In this document: piece by piece, positions 1 to 12,797 of the stretch
How positions within the stretch are numbered: the stretch's first letter is position 1
Layout: each line of letters opens with the position of its first letter
Assembly: GCA_035772785.1 (NCBI GenBank)
Contig: JAOCPU010000024.1
Location: forward strand, 372,001-436,000
Direction: 5' to 3'
Origin: Phlebiopsis flavidoalba
Lineage: Eukaryota > Basidiomycota > Agaricomycetes > Polyporales > Phanerochaetaceae
DNA length: 64,000 nucleotides
Translations under genes and position numbers: made by a program
Notes under the pieces: generated by a model
Database searches by the model: none
Told to the model about the DNA's origin: nothing
The model's input: the letters and a program-made list of their open reading frames with translations, nothing else

Positions 1-2714
1 GACTCATCGTGCTGGGCACCGGCAGTCACGATCCGTGGAGCCGCGCTCCACACTCTTCGGGTCTCCCACTTCGGCTCCTCCTTGGTGTCCTGCTTCAGCA
101 AGTCCGCGAGGGCCGCAAGTCGTGCAAACTGAGCGACGTGTGCGGTGGTGGTGTATACGAGGAACCCGGATGCGACAGTGAAAAGAGTTGGCATTTGATG
201 TCAACAGGCGAGATGACCCTTCGTTGTCTGCGATGTGTAGTTTTTGCCCGCTAGGGTGAGACCAACGAACAGGGATGAGGTGGGTAAGGCAATGTGCTCT
301 GTGGTTGGGCAGAACTCTGAGAATGAGGTGACGGGTTCAAAAGACTCTGTCTCGACGTTCACTAATATCCAATGTTAGAGCGTTTTGAACACGCTATGGG
401 CAACTTCGACTTACCTTCCAGGATTTCCCCCTCAGGCGATTGCCACCAAATCCGCTCTTCAGATCGTACAAGCCTGCCGTTAAAAAAAAAAAAAAAACCG
501 TTGAGGACTTTTTTTTCTGTTGTAACAACGCGGGATACTTCACAATACCATCTATCATCGAGAGGATCGTCGCGACGTCATTTGCATCTCTCCCGGAGGC
601 CTGTTTCCGAGAACGACAAGCAGCCAGACTACCGCCTCCCGCCCTCAACGCCAATATCTGGCGATACTCCACGCCCTCTGTGCGGCCACCCCTTTCCAGA
701 GCGATACCGGGTCCATGATCTTGCCTCGATCGGGGGCGATGCGCGTGCGCAGGTCAGTAACTCGACGTATCCGGTCTCCCACAGCGCTGCCAGGACCATC
801 CTTATCCGGCGAGAAGGATACGTGCACGGGGATAGGCGGGATTGCGGGGGGGATTGGGGGCGACGGTGCTGCTGCGGAGGGAGCTGTGAGTGGTAGCTGG
901 AAAGATGACATGGGAGGTGGGACATTCTGTTGTCCTGAACGGTGTGAGGAGGATTGAGGCTACGCTGCTTGTGAGTACCTTCGTCGTAAAATAGAATGGG
1001 AATATTACGTACTTCCGTCTAGTACCGCGACTGAGCCGGAATCATGAGGGGTTTGCTCCCGGAGGCATATGTGTCCCAGACGTAGCTACGTTGAATGACC
1101 TCTGCTGCGTGTTATGTCAGAATTGGAAGCGCGAAGTATTGAAAGACGTACAAGCTGTAGTGAGTATTATTCTCGATGGGTCCTCGGATGCCATGTCATC
1201 GAGGTAAATCTGCCAGGCTTGCCATCGTGTGAGGGTGCAACATACTCATGCTTGAGATACCTTCAAGGAATTAATATAGAACTTCAAATCTGCAATTTCC
1301 TGACTCACCAATGGAAATTGCCAGTCGTCCACAACTGAACTGAAGATGAAAAAAAAAAAAAATTCAGCAATGGCTCGTCTTCGACTATCGTATATCTCAC
1401 CGACATCGCACTCGTCTTTCTCAACCCCATATCGACAAGACATTCGAGTCCGCGCTCCAGGCGACCAAAGGAACACGAACCTTGTACCCCCACTTCTCTG
1501 GTCCCCCTCAACCTTCTCAGCCGGCGCACACACCCGCTCAATCTGGAACTCGCTCCTCCTGAGCCCATTTCCGCTCAAACATAACCAAATCATGCCTCCC
1601 TTCGCGTCCCTGCCCGCCCCCAGGAAAACCCATACCTCTGCGTGCCGACGATCCAGTTCCCCGACGGCCGCCACGCGAGCACATGCTCGAGGCCAGGCGT
1701 CGGCTCCGCGGTGCTCTGCAGCGCGCCGGTGTGGCTGTACGTCCGCACCGTGCGCCGCGGGGTTTCGCCCGCGGCGAGAGATGAGACGGCGAAGAACGCG
1801 CCGTCGCCGCGCCAGCTGATCCGCGGGAGCGCGTCGTCGTCGGGGCTGCTCCCCACGAGCGTGGGCTTGGGGGCCTGTGCGCGGCTTTGCCGAGGAGCCG
1901 TGAAATTGGGTCTGTTTGGAGCCCCATCCGACGTTAATCGGGGTATCTGTCGAGGCGAGATTTAAGTTTGGGCTAGAGTGGGTTAGAGGGGGCGTTACGC
2001 ACCTTCGCCAAAGTCTTCTCTTTCTTGCTGTTTTCGGAGATGATGTCGAAGGTGTTGGTCATAAGGATGAGCTTGTTGTCGCCTTTATCATAGAGTTTAG
2101 TATCCTGTTTGGATGCATATGAAGGATTGTATACCTGTAGCGAGCGTAAGCAGAGACTCGTCCGGACTCCATGCGGCGGCTAATATTCCAGCATCGACAT
2201 TGCCTACGGAGTCCATCTAAGAGGTGATTAAATACGCAATAACGATATAGATATATATGACACGCACAATCAAAGGTTCTTCATCCAGCGGCACAGTGAC
2301 AATAATCCCCTCCGCGCAGAATAAGAACCAAGGTTCTCGTATCCGGAAGGAGCTTGAAAGACACCACCTCGGACGGCTTAATTGAAGACGACCACGGATT
2401 GGTCGCCAAGTACGACTGAAATCGCCCAGTCGTACACAAGCGACATATCCTATGCACAAACTACTCAGTACACTCGCGCAGGTGGAACAAAGCCTGACGG
2501 TGGCTCACCTCGACCAGTTCACTCTCCCACTTTGCTGCGCCGCCGACCTTCCAGACTTCCACCTCAACATCCGCATCGGCTGTCTGTCGTTCGACCTGCT
2601 ACAAATGCAACATCCTCGTCTAGGTCCAGCGTGACCGCGGAGACCGAGCTCGAGGAAGGGAGTTCTTCAGGCAGCTGGGATGTGCTGAGTCCGGAGGAGA
2701 GAAAGATTCCTCAT
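1..2714 (-). CDS. ELP1: Elongator complex protein 1 (ELP1/IKI3), 3' part outside window
   Basis: ELP1 is the large WD40 scaffold of Elongator, the complex that modifies wobble uridines in tRNA. Read on the minus strand, the start MRNLSLL at 2714 is followed by an acidic stretch and then a GTGAGC donor near 2507. Further family blocks follow in the correct order: GNVDAGILAAAWSPDESLL (about 2150-2210), PRISWRGDGAFFAVSSL then GLEHVLAWRPSGNW (1650-1825), VQLWTTGNFHW just before a splice donor (1305-1340), EFCPTTEHIALPTSSLFVGL (about 260-320), and FTVASGFLVYTTTAHVAQF with WETRR (60-190). Only the first beta-propeller half is present; the C-terminal TPR and dimerisation parts lie beyond base 1. Several blocks sit in different frames without a visible intron, including one break about 15 residues after the start. 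Family assignment is firm; exon limits are not. Confidence 0.85.
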
Positions 2715-3082
2715 TTTGGGGCAACCAAGCCCAGTCGATATTCAGAACTGCGTAGTGCGCGTTTACGGCCAGTCAATTCCAGTGCTTAAGAAAGCTGTAA
2801 ACAAGTGCAATAAGCGAAAAGGTAAAAGAAGAGATGGAGAAAGATGAAGGATGCAGGAGTGACTTCAGATTTATGGGCGCTTTGATCGATCGACCCTCAT
2901 TGATCTGCAGATCCAGATCTGACGAAGGCACCGCGAGCCAGATATGGAAGGTGCGTTCAGGAAGCAGAGGGGTTTTTACAAAAACGATCCCCTCGTGTGG
3001 GCACAAACCCCTCAATAGATTGTGCGTGGATCATGTAGACAAGAGCAGATAGTGTGGTGTAGGTACAACTCGATGAACACAA
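2715..3082. other. Intergenic spacer between EFG1 and ELP1
   Basis: This 368-bp stretch lies between the EFG1 stop and the ELP1 start, both on the minus strand, so it must hold the EFG1 3' region and the ELP1 promoter. Open frames of about 70-80 codons cross it on both strands, but none shows a family pattern. No clear TATA box was seen. Confidence 0.5.
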
Positions 3083-4228
3083 TCAGTCCTCTTCCATGCC
3101 CTCGTCCTCTTCGCTTTCCTCGCCCAAAGAAATCGTCCTCTGCGAGTTGTGGCACATGTGCCTGCGTGACACCTTTTGTTGGACCAGTCTGTGTTGACTC
3201 CAGTATATCGCCGACGTCCGCCGCCGTTTTCCTCGATCCGCGGTCTTCCAGCTCTTGGTCTCGTTACTGAGCTCGTTGTTTTTCATCTGCGTACGTATTT
3301 GCTCCCCGAATTTCTTCGCGCTGGAGATCGGTCGCAGCTGTGTCCTTGACCTGCTCCTCGCTTTCTGTCTCTTTCCCCTTGTCATCTACGTCGCCCTTTT
3401 TGCCGGACTTCCGGTGGGAACAGGGAGATGTATTTTTTTGAGTTTCGGGTAATGCTGCCAGAAAAACCAATTAGGGGCGGGCAGAGTTTGACGAAGCAGC
3501 ACACGACACGAGAATGTAATTAAGATCAACCCTCTGCTCGAAAAGGGCCTTCTCCAACTTTTTCTTCGCCCTGCTTCTTGTCCGTGCACGCCTCAAGCTC
3601 CCGCTTCGTCTGAGTCAACTTGCGTGTGACCTTTTGGCGTTCTGCTCGAAGGTCAGCCAGGCAGACACGACCCCGCGAAAACAATCTCAGGCCCGCACAC
3701 GCACCGATGAACTTGTGTTTATGATACCGCGTCGCAGAGGCGAGCGTGCGCTCCTTCCGTTGCCCGCTCGGCCCTGGCGAGGTCGGCCTCGAGTGCCTTG
3801 AGCCGCCTCTCTGTCGCCACGCGCACGTCTGCCCCGCGATCCTGCGATCCTGCGAGCCGCTGTCAGCGCATGCTGCTCCTGGGAAGCCCCGCGGACCGGC
3901 CGCGGGGGGCGGCGGAGACACACCTTGGCTAGCAGCCGCCCAGGTGTCTCTGCCGTAAGGCAGCCTTGTGATCTTTTGCACACTGCCCGGCAACCGCCTG
4001 TGGTTGGGGCTGACGTGGGCTCGGTGCATTGGGCGTTGCGGCGGTCGGCTTCTGCTGGGCCTTCAATGGTTTGTCTTGGAGGACGAGCCTGGGAGGTTGG
4101 GGTGGGTACATTTGAGCTTCGTTGTACGCGTCGGCGGCATGGCGTGTTGTTTCCGTTGGCGAATAGGAGGACTGGTATAGGCAATGGCTTTGGATCACGT
4201 GTCTAGCGCCGAGGTGGTGGTAGCGCAC
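3083..4228 (-). CDS. EFG1: rRNA-processing protein EFG1
   Basis: EFG1 is a small nucleolar protein needed for early 18S rRNA maturation. The minus strand shows the family core in order: PGSVQKI then a K-A-L-R-Q helix and LLAK (about 3930-3985) ending at a GTGTGT-type donor, a basic helix with ERTLASATRYHKHKF (3720-3755), and RQKVTRKLTQTKRELEAC (about 3590-3640). Next come traces of FEQRVDLNYI and YPKLKK in shifted frames (3430-3560). The tail is charged, starts with KKFGEQIRTQMKNNELSNE (about 3255-3320) and ends in an acidic SEEDEGMEED before the stop at 3083. A coiled-coil middle with charged ends matches the family. The start is uncertain: the N-terminus is a Pro/Gln/Ala-rich low-complexity stretch, and candidate ATGs lie between about 4110 and 4226. 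Frame jumps beyond introns are present. Confidence 0.75.
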
Positions 4229-5360
4229 ACAAGTTCAAGCGGGACAGACAGGGCGGCTCTTTCTGAGCGATTTGCGTCTCATTTATTAGACGCCCGCGCT
4301 TGCTTTTGACCTGCCAATCTCGCAGTCAGGGTCACTGGGGGGGGACAGCCGAGCACTAATTTATTCGTGAGTATCTACGATTTTATGCTACAGGAGAGTC
4401 TGTGCCGCATAGAGGGCTGTGGTGTGTCCCAGCCAAACCTTGGCTGGGTGTGTTTTTCCAAGCGCAAGCTTCTCCGGGTGCACGATATCCGAGCCGCCGT
4501 CGAGTGCCTATCAGTTAATTTGTTTCGTTTTGTGGGCCAGGGACCCGCGCGAAGTGGTGCGCCTATTCAAGGAGGCTGCAGCCAGATCGTAAGCCTCGCA
4601 AAGTGTTGGTGAGAAGCTCTTACGGGAAACGTTACGGTATGTATTTTCTACAGTTCATCATGTCAGATATTACATGTTACTTCCCATCTTTTTTCGTAAG
4701 GCGAAGGACTATGGCAATGCGACTTATCCAGGTCCATGTCGCCATCTGTAGTTCCTGCCACAAAGAATGCATTGCCCCGGGCCGCCCTCGGCTCTGCCTG
4801 CAGTGCCCGGCCCCACAGAGGAGAGCGGTCTGATGCGCGCGCCCCGCGATGGCCGACGCACTCCACATGGCATCGGGGCGGCCGGCGGCGGGAGCGGCGG
4901 GTCAGCTAGTGGTTCAGCACGCTTTCGCGTCGCCTGTGCACGTCAGGGGCCGGCTACGCCGGTGGCTCCTGTTCGCTATGTTGTGCTCCCACGCGAGCGC
5001 GCCCCTCGAAAGTATGTGATCAGGAACCTCTCGCGGTTCTCCCGCGCGTCGTCAGTCCTGACGATTTTCCCTGCTATATATGCGCCCAATCTCCCCTCTG
5101 TCCCTGGTCGCGATCGCGAGAGTTTTTCTTGCTATTTAGCCTCGCGACACCCGCTCGTGCTCATCTACCTTTACTAGGCAGCCTCCAGCGGACACTGCAC
5201 ATTTTCCCCGGACACATTTGCCACGACTGACCCGCCACGCCGCACGCCTGACAGCTCTGCATCACATCTATCGTCTTTTGGTTCACATCCCGCCCAGAAA
5301 GCTAATACGTTTATCACTGGCCAGCTGTCCACGGACGCCCCTCTCTTGCTTTCGTCAGTC
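4229..5360. other. Divergent intergenic region (EFG1 / FAD oxidoreductase)
   Basis: About 1.1 kb lies between divergently transcribed genes and must hold both promoters. A TATATA sequence at 5075-5080 lies about 285 bp upstream of the likely FAD-gene start and could serve it through a 5' UTR. Short open frames here (for example 4603-4833) have no recognisable motif. No RNA gene was seen. Confidence 0.45.
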
Positions 5361-8238
5361 ATGGCAGCACAACTCCGTGACGAGTTTGTCCAAGACCTTC
5401 AGAGGTCCGGTACTCCTTTCAGGCGAGCGCCTCTGTGCGTGATTTTCTACGATCTTCCCATGTGTCCAGGCTCCTCACGCCAATCCCTGATCGTCAGATT
5501 CACCGAGCGCTCCAAGACGTTCAAACGGCAAGCTCATAGCCCGCATCCAGCTCGTCGTCTCGCCTCTCGACGCGCAGGACGTCAGCACAGCCGTCAAGTT
5601 CTGCATCAGCACGACCTCTCGCCCTCGGGTGCGCGCTGGCGGATACGGCATCGCAGGCTGGGCCGTGGCGGGCGACGTCGTCATCGACATGAGCCTTTTG
5701 CGCGAGATCGGCATCGAAGCGCCCGCGACGCGCGATGACGGACACACACGCCTGGACCCGCCTGCGCGACATGCCCCAGCAGGCCGATCAGAGCACAAAC
5801 GAACAGCCTGCGCGCCCCCGCCACAGTCTAAACGCACCGCCAGCACCAAGCGGCGGCGCGAAGATAGCCCCGAGCGGTGCCGCCGCCCACACTTGCCCCT
5901 GCCCAGCCACGGGATGTCGCGTCGCTGACGGTCGCGTCCTTCCTAGCCGCGGTGCCGCCGCTGCCTCCCGATGACGGCGAGACCCCGCGACAGCCGCCGA
6001 CGAACCGACGGCGCGTGACGGCGCCCGACGTGCCCGACCCTCGCGCTCGCCGCCGCTCACCCGCGCGCCAGGCGTCGAACGAGTCGTCCACGTCCTCGGG
6101 CGGCGGCTCGGACGGCCGCTCGATCAGCTCGAGCCACCTCGCTCTCCTCCCCCGGCACCGCCCACATCTTTGCCCGATGACAGCACGAGCCCCTCGGCGC
6201 GCGGAACGACTTTGTGCCCGCGCTCGCGCCCGTCTCTGCCTCCGCCGCGCGCGACCCGTTCGGGTACATGTCTGCGGGTCCTCCCGTACCTGCGCCTGCG
6301 GTCTACTCGGGCTTCCGCGCGTTCCCTGGCGGGGCAGGCGGGCCCACGAACATGTTTTGGCGCCCTGGCTTGGGGTGGCGCAAACATCTTTGCGTCGGCC
6401 CGCCCGGCGCGTTTGGGCTGCCTGGTGCGCAGGGCCACTTGGGGAGCACAACGCGCGCGCGCCCCGTGCAACACCCGCATGCGTATGTCACCATATGGCG
6501 CGGGGATGGCGCCAGAAGGAGATCGATATGTATACGGCAAGTCACCCGCTCGAGGGCGTGAGTAGTGTGAGTGTGCAGGTGGAAGAAGGGGCTTCGTGCC
6601 GTATCATGTCCCGACGTGAGTCGGTTCACCGTTAACTGTGTTTAGTCTGGTGCTCAATTGAGCCTTAGGGCTGCGCACCCTGTAGGGTCCTCGATTATGA
6701 TCCTCACGGGATTTGGGTTTCCTCAGTCGACTCCACGGCTTGAGCATCGACAATGTGGTGGAGATGGAGATGGTGCTGCGCAGACGGCCGTATTGTCATT
6801 GGGGGGGTGAGCGAGGATGAGCCAAATCCCTAGTTATATGTGCCCATCCTCTCTCCCTCCAGCTACGTTCTCAATCCTTCTTCATTTTCGCTATAAGCTT
6901 TTGTGGGTGGGGGGCATCCGTGGTCGAAGAGCCCGCTGCTTTCGTTATCATGCACCCGTGTACAAATCGTCAATGGCCTTCCCCGTGACGGTCGTCTTCG
7001 CCGGTAATCTCGATCTAGTACGTCCATCTCCCCTCAATCAAGAAATCCCCTCCTCAATCTCACCGTCCCCAGCCGCCGCCTTCCGCCGACATACACGGCA
7101 CACTCCCATGATCAAACACTTCCGCGACTGCACAAAGGCGCCCCGCGCTCGCCAGAGCTATACGCAAACTGTGCCTGCTCATTCCGCTGGGCCGGCGGAC
7201 AAGGACTCGCCTCGTGGTGATTCCAGATGATGCCCTAGACCATTCGGCCCCCAAGGACAGACGGGCCTTCTGCGTACCCTGCAGGCGATTCTCGAGCCTG
7301 GACACCTCACGGCGATGAGCTTGTCTCCGGACAAGCAGAGTCATAACGCCAGAAGAAGTCATTTTTGTCTTCCAGCGGTATCAGCGTCGCGCAGATCCTT
7401 GCGTGGAAAGGCGTGCCGTGATCCCGTATCGCTAGACAGGGATCTCGAGGGCGATGAGCTGACAGGACTGGCACAGCGGCCGCTCCGCAGTCGGCTTCCT
7501 CCGCTCGTCGCTTATTCACTCGCTCCACGGACGAGGTCAGGCCTTACACAAGACGGAGTCTCTCCAGTTCGATTGACACACCCATTGGCTGCAGTGCGTC
7601 CACTGCGCACCTTTCCCCCACACACCTAGCTAACATCCTCGCAGCGTGGATATTTGACGATGTCGCAGGTGGCGCGATCGCGGACTACGAGGACCACACG
7701 TGCCTGCCCAAGTCGCAGCGCACCGGAGGCGACGTGGACCGTCGCGGCGCGTTTTTTTTTTTGCACCCAGTGGGAGATGGGCATCGACGACCCGCGATGC
7801 ATCACTCCACCGCACGAAGACGTGCGTAGTCTCCTCCCCCTTTTCCATCCCCTTACTGACCTGCTCCACATTGGATGAAAGGGAAACCATCATAGCCCGT
7901 CTCAATCGGCGGCGCCCTTCCCCGCGGTCTGGTCCCCCACTCTCCCTCTGCTCGAACGCTCACTAACGCAAAGACGATGTAGTTCCTGGGCCCGCCACGA
8001 GCCCGCGGAACGTGTGCAGGCGTGTTATTGGCGCAAACTGGGCGCCACCGGCTGCGCACGCTCAAGGCGACGTACGACCGCCCAGCGGGCGTGTTTCCGG
8101 AACAACTTCTGGCCCGTCGACGGCGGCACCGCGAACGAGCCGCCTTCGCCGCTGATGTCGCCTGTGCCCGACCCCGGATGTGACTTGCGCTGCGCGGGGG
8201 TGGTGCGCGGGGGTGCGTGTGCTGCTGAATGTCCATAG
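5361..8238 (+). CDS. FAD-linked oxidoreductase (PCMH-type FAD-binding, BBE-like)
   Basis: This is a flavin-dependent oxidoreductase of the berberine-bridge/oligosaccharide-oxidase type; the substrate cannot be told from sequence. The PCMH-type FAD domain shows FTERSKTF (about 5500-5525), VSPLDAQDVSTAVKFC (about 5555-5605) and GGYGIAGWAVAGDVVIDMSL (5637-5696), a variant of the usual GG(H/Y)G cofactor loop. Further on come GFGF and LHGLSIDNVVEMEMV (6715-6780), the ADGRI-like strand, a WWG-IRG block (6900-6930) and PVTVVFAGNL (6980-7012). After the substrate domain the C-terminal BBE-like block CTW / NNFWPVDGG (8101-8127) appears, and the frame closes at 8236-8238. The chosen start, MAAQLRDEF at 5361, is the first ATG in register upstream of the domain. 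No secretion signal is obvious. Several frame shifts occur, so the gene is either badly sequenced or decaying. It converges with the ATPase gene. Confidence 0.7.
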
Positions 8239-8428
8239 TATCTTTCGCCACAGTATCTCTCGCCATCTTACGCGGTGCTTGTGTTTTTTGTTGTTTTTTT
8301 GTGTGTTTTTCTTTCTTGGGGTACATACGCCGAACTATGCTCGATATACCAATATAATCTCTACTCGGACAAAATAAGTTATTGCCTCAAACCAACTGTG
8401 GGCCTTTTGTCTAATAAATGTCTACATA

Positions 8429-11400
8429 TCACGCAAGCTCCTCCACAACATGCGCGTACACGAGCTCCGCGTTCAGCGCGCGCTCGTAGCGGCGGGCGGC
8501 CCTCATGGAGCGTCGCGGAGATGCCGGCGATGCATGAGCAGCATCGCGAGCGGTCGCCCGCGTCGAGCGCGGGCCGTTCTGGAATACACTCTGCAGCAGC
8601 GGGACGTACACGAGGAGCGCGAGCTGCGCGGCGAACGACGCCGACACCGTCGCGAGCAGCATCCGGTTCTGCGTCAGCCCCCACAGAACCAGCCCGCGGT
8701 TCTGCAGTGGCGGAGACGAGATCGAGGAAACACACGAAACACGTGAACGTCTGTGGCAACCCGGTCAACAGAATATACGGTATAAGAGAGAGAGGGGTAA
8801 GTTACCATTGTCTGTTCGCGGCGAGACATGTGGTCGTCTGAGAGCGCAAACATGTAGATGAAGAGTCGTGCAATGACGATGATCGACGCGGAGAAGATGA
8901 CACGGTAGACAAGCCGGCGGCTGATGATCGGGGCTGGTCCTTTTTTCCGTGGTGGCTTCTTCATGACAGCAGGGTCGACGGGGTCGACACCCAGCGACTG
9001 ACTCGGCGGACCTGCACACTGTCAGCATGCGCATTTTAGTAAGAGGGAAAATCCGGACGCACCGTCCATTGAGGATGTTGATGAACAGGATCTGCATCGC
9101 GTTGAGGGGGTTACTCAGCCCAAAGAACGTGCTCAGCGTGATGAGCGTGAGTGCCGGCGACGGCGTTGGTGCTGAGCTGGAACGAGAGGAAGTTTTGGAT
9201 TTTGTGGAAGATTGACTTGCCTGAGCGGTCATCAGTGAGTGGCATATCACAATACAACGCACGATCCCTCTTCAAACGGCGGGCAGTATCGTGGTGAAGT
9301 TGTCGTCGACGAGAATCATATCCGCGGCCTCCTTGGCAACGTCGGTACCGCTCTTGCCCATGGGACACGCCCGATGTCTGCCATCTTGAGAGCCGGCGCG
9401 TCGTTCACTAGACATAGGCTCAATTACACTCTCAATATCGTGTAGTGTGGTGCACATACCGCCATCGCCCGTCATGGCCACGACGGCGCCGCGCGACCTG
9501 GAACGCCTCGACAAATCGCCATCTTGTGCGTCGGCGTCGTGCGCGCAAACCGCTCACCAGCACCGACGCGTTCGCGGAGCTGCGCCTTGCTCATCGCATC
9601 ATATCTCGCGACCCCGTAAGACACGAACGCGCCGCCAGAACCGACGCGCATGCGAGGCTGCGCGCAATCGACCAGCGCCGTCCTGCTCCGCGTCAGCCCC
9701 GTGATCAATCACGACCTGCACGCCACCCGCCTGGAGCAGCCCAATCGCGTCCGCCACACCGCGAAAATCCAGCGCCGGCGGGTCCAGCATCGTGCGCCGA
9801 ACCCGACAAAACACCAGGTTCGTCTTCTCGGCAGGCGGCCCGGGCGTCCCTGCCGCGCGCGAAACGGTGTGCCGCGGACAGGGCGGCTGCGAGCCCTCTA
9901 GACCAAGCTCGCCGTACCCGTACGCCATCGCGATCACGCGCAAGGCCGCGCGACGCGGTCGACTGCGCCTTGGAGAGAATCGCGTTGCGCGAGGACGCGT
10001 CGAGGCCGGGCGGTCGAGTCATCGGACACGTAGTAGAACCGGCAACGGTCCCGAGGATAGCCTCGATGGCGCCCGTGTTGACATAGTACATCTCGCGCTT
10101 CGCAGGGCCCTGCACGTCGTTGTGGAACCCGCTCACGGCCATGTACTTGCGCTCCGAGTTGAAGGGCAGTTCAGTTTGTCGGTCAAAGTCCTGTATGAAG
10201 ACATCAGCCAATTCGTTCTAGACGACTACCCAAAACAAAGCGCACCGTCCGCTGGTCCGACAGGTCCAAACGAGGGCAGCGCGTTGAGTAGCGCGACGTC
10301 GACTGAATGGCCCACATAGGCGCCTTCTTCCTGGCGGTAAATGGCATTGTTGCACAGGGACCCAATCTGCAGTGTCTTGAGCAGTGCCGCGCTGGGGCTA
10401 GCCACTGAGCTCGCAACACCGCTGCCAGAGTCGACGATGAACCGTACTCGTCCACCGTGTACAGCATCCGTTACCGTCTGCTCGTTCTTGGTCAGGGTGA
10501 CCTGTCACCATTCAGCCGAAGAAACCATAGCCGGCCGCCGGACCTACCAGTCTTGTCGGAGCAAATGAACGGACACGGAGCCGAGCGCTTCTAACAGAGA
10601 TGTAGCTTTTTGACGATCGCTTTCCGATTTTCGACATTCGTAGCAACGCCTAGTGCGAGTGTCACAGTGGTGACGATAGGCAGACCTTCTGGAATCGCAG
10701 CAAACCGCAAGCGAGACTGTACTTCAAATGTGATTAACGTGAACCAAACTAAGGAGTGAGAATGCTCAGTACTTACCTCCAATAGTAACCTTTCAAGCCA
10801 ACGACCTGCTTGAAGCACACCGATGACGCATATGATAACCGATGACACCAAATGACAAGAAGGATAGTTTTTGGTGCCAGCTCATCCATGCTGAGCTGCA
10901 AACGGTGTGTGCGCTTCTCCTCGACCTGCCCAAACTCAAATGAGCACCAAGCATAGAAGAAAGTTCAAAACCACCACTCACATCCTGCATCATAGAAAAG
11001 ATCACTCCGAACTCGGTCTGCGTTCCGGTGGCAATCACCAACGCCCGTCCCGCGACCTACAACGACGCCCATCAGCGTTCTCCGGCGCGCACCGAAAACG
11101 AAACTCCCGCACCATTCCGCACGAGCGTGTGCCCATGTACGCGATGCACGAGCGCTCCGCGAGCGCGACGGTGGCTCATGCACGACGCCCGTTCGCGCGC
11201 CCGGGGACGTACCCCGGCGCCGCGCTCGCGCATGTCTCCGCATCCTTACGCCGCGCGGTCGTCCTCGCCCGTTAGATATACTGCTCTCGTCGATTCTCGA
11301 GGTCAAACCGCCGCGAGTAGGCGCACGTCCGCCGGGATAGGCGGTCTCCCGTCGTGAAGGAGTACGATGTCACCTGGTACGGATACAGCTCGTTTGCGAG

Positions 11401-12598
11401 CGTTGTGACCGTTGTGTTGCCGTCCCTACGGGAGTCAACATATGTGCATATGTTGAATCGGTAAGGGGCATACCGGGTGAGATGGCAGTGGTGAGGGACG
11501 AGCTTGTTGAGTGCTTCAAGACTCTGTTCAGAACCTGCGCTCCTGCACGAATCCCACTGCACTCCGTCAGTCCCCGCCTACACGCTGAGTATCACGAGAA
11601 ACGTACCAGTGAGGGACAATGAGCACTGCAAGTGTAATGCTCGGCCGCGTCGTCGAACGTTTCCCATGAACGCGCTGACGAGCGCGCTGCCGCACAGCAG
11701 CAGGATGAGCGGGCTCTCGTAGATCGTCTTTGCGACTTGAGCAGCACCGGCTCCGGCGCGCTCACTGCAAACTCGTTGTAACCCGTGCGCTGCGAGCAGC
11801 CCCGGCACCGCGCCCGCGCTGAGGGCCCGTGTCAGGCGCGACGTGAAAGTGCGCGAGCGTATCCTGCAGCAGCGTCAGTAATCCCGCCCACATGGCACAT
11901 AGCAGAGTACGCACCTCGACACTGAGTGGGCAAACCGCGCACAAAGAAAAGCTTCGGCGTGTCCCCACGCTCCTCCGTCTTTGACACCCTCTCATAGAAC
12001 CCGCTCTCCTCCCATCCCCCTCCACAGTGCGGCGCAAACGCGCGCCCGCGCGCGCTGAGAAACCACCTCGTCCGCGGGAACGCCACCCCATCGTCCGCGG
12101 GCAACTTGCGCTGGGCTCGCGGGAAGTCGGTCGCAGCATGCAATGCCGCCGCAGCGTCCTCCGTGCTGTCGCAAAGTGGACTCCCCGCGTGTGGGTATCG
12201 TCGGCGCCCGAGGACGTGCGGGCCTGCGCCCGCCGCGTGGAAGTGGGGGGGGGGGAAGTAGGCTGTCGCGGGGCGGCGAGCCTGGTGCGCGTGCGCGTTT
12301 CGTTGTTGACTCCCGCTGCTGTTGGTGTTGCGGATGTGGTGGCGCTGTAAGGGTGCCTGCGCGCCGAGGCCGAGGCGTACGGCGACGGCGAGGCGGGGGG
12401 TCGTGATACATGGTCGGGTGCGGTGGGTAGTATAGGGAAGCGGGGGTAAGGGTCGGGCTCTGACGTGGTGCTATTGCGGAGTTTGCCGAGTGGCCGCCTA
12501 TTTCCTGGAATGGGGATGGGCGGGGCGCCCGCAAAGTGTTCTTTGGATTTGTCGCTGTCTATCGCCCGTTCAGCACAAGTCAGAGAGGTATCGAGCAT
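8429..12598 (-). CDS. PMR1: PMR1-type P-type Ca2+/Mn2+-transporting ATPase (Golgi)
   Basis: This is a P2A ATPase that pumps Ca2+ and Mn2+ into the Golgi. Minus-strand blocks run in order: Ser/Pro-rich cytosolic N-terminus (12000-12598), cation-ATPase N-domain ending in LLAAHG (about 11780-11870), [24 protein letters not shown] first helix (11690-11770), [15 protein letters not shown] (11490-11545), a Gly-rich A-domain, the [16 protein letters not shown] strand (about 10990-11045), [17 protein letters not shown] in M4 (10648-10703), the phosphorylation motif CSDKTG then [11 protein letters not shown] (about 10460-10560), hinge [18 protein letters not shown], and the M5-M10 region with [11 protein letters not shown] and MSRREQTM. 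The frame ends [10 protein letters not shown] at 8429, matching PMR1. The intron at 9408-9459 splits the GDGVND codons, and another splits DKTG. Several one-base shifts interrupt exons, for example near 9160. PMR1 rather than plasma-membrane PMC1 is supported by the C-terminal half and the absence of a calmodulin tail. Confidence 0.85.
9408..9459 (-). other. 52-bp intron inside the ATPase hinge motif
   Basis: On the minus strand a GTATGT donor follows the codons for Gly-Asp-Gly plus one base, and a CTATGTCTAG acceptor precedes TGAACGACGCG. Removing these 52 bases restores the P-type ATPase hinge GDGVNDAP in frame. This is the clearest intron in the window, and it shows that the gene was laid down as a normal spliced eukaryotic gene. 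Confidence 0.85.
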
Positions 12599-12797
12599 GA
12601 AATTGTTCCTATGTGGGGTACAAGTACAGATTGTAGTATAACATTGTCACTTGAGATTCAAAACATCTATACAAACACTGAGCATTATAATCGTGTGCAC
12701 TAACAAGAGCAGAAAGTGAATCCAGGATATCATACTCCGATCCTAAATCAGCGAGAAGAACTCATGAGAAAAGTCCGCATATAGATGCACACACCGC

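Noticed and set aside
4603..4833. CxxC zinc-finger-like peptide (CSSCHKEC, CLQC)
   Set aside because: Single short frame in a promoter region, with irregular cysteine spacing and no supporting exon.
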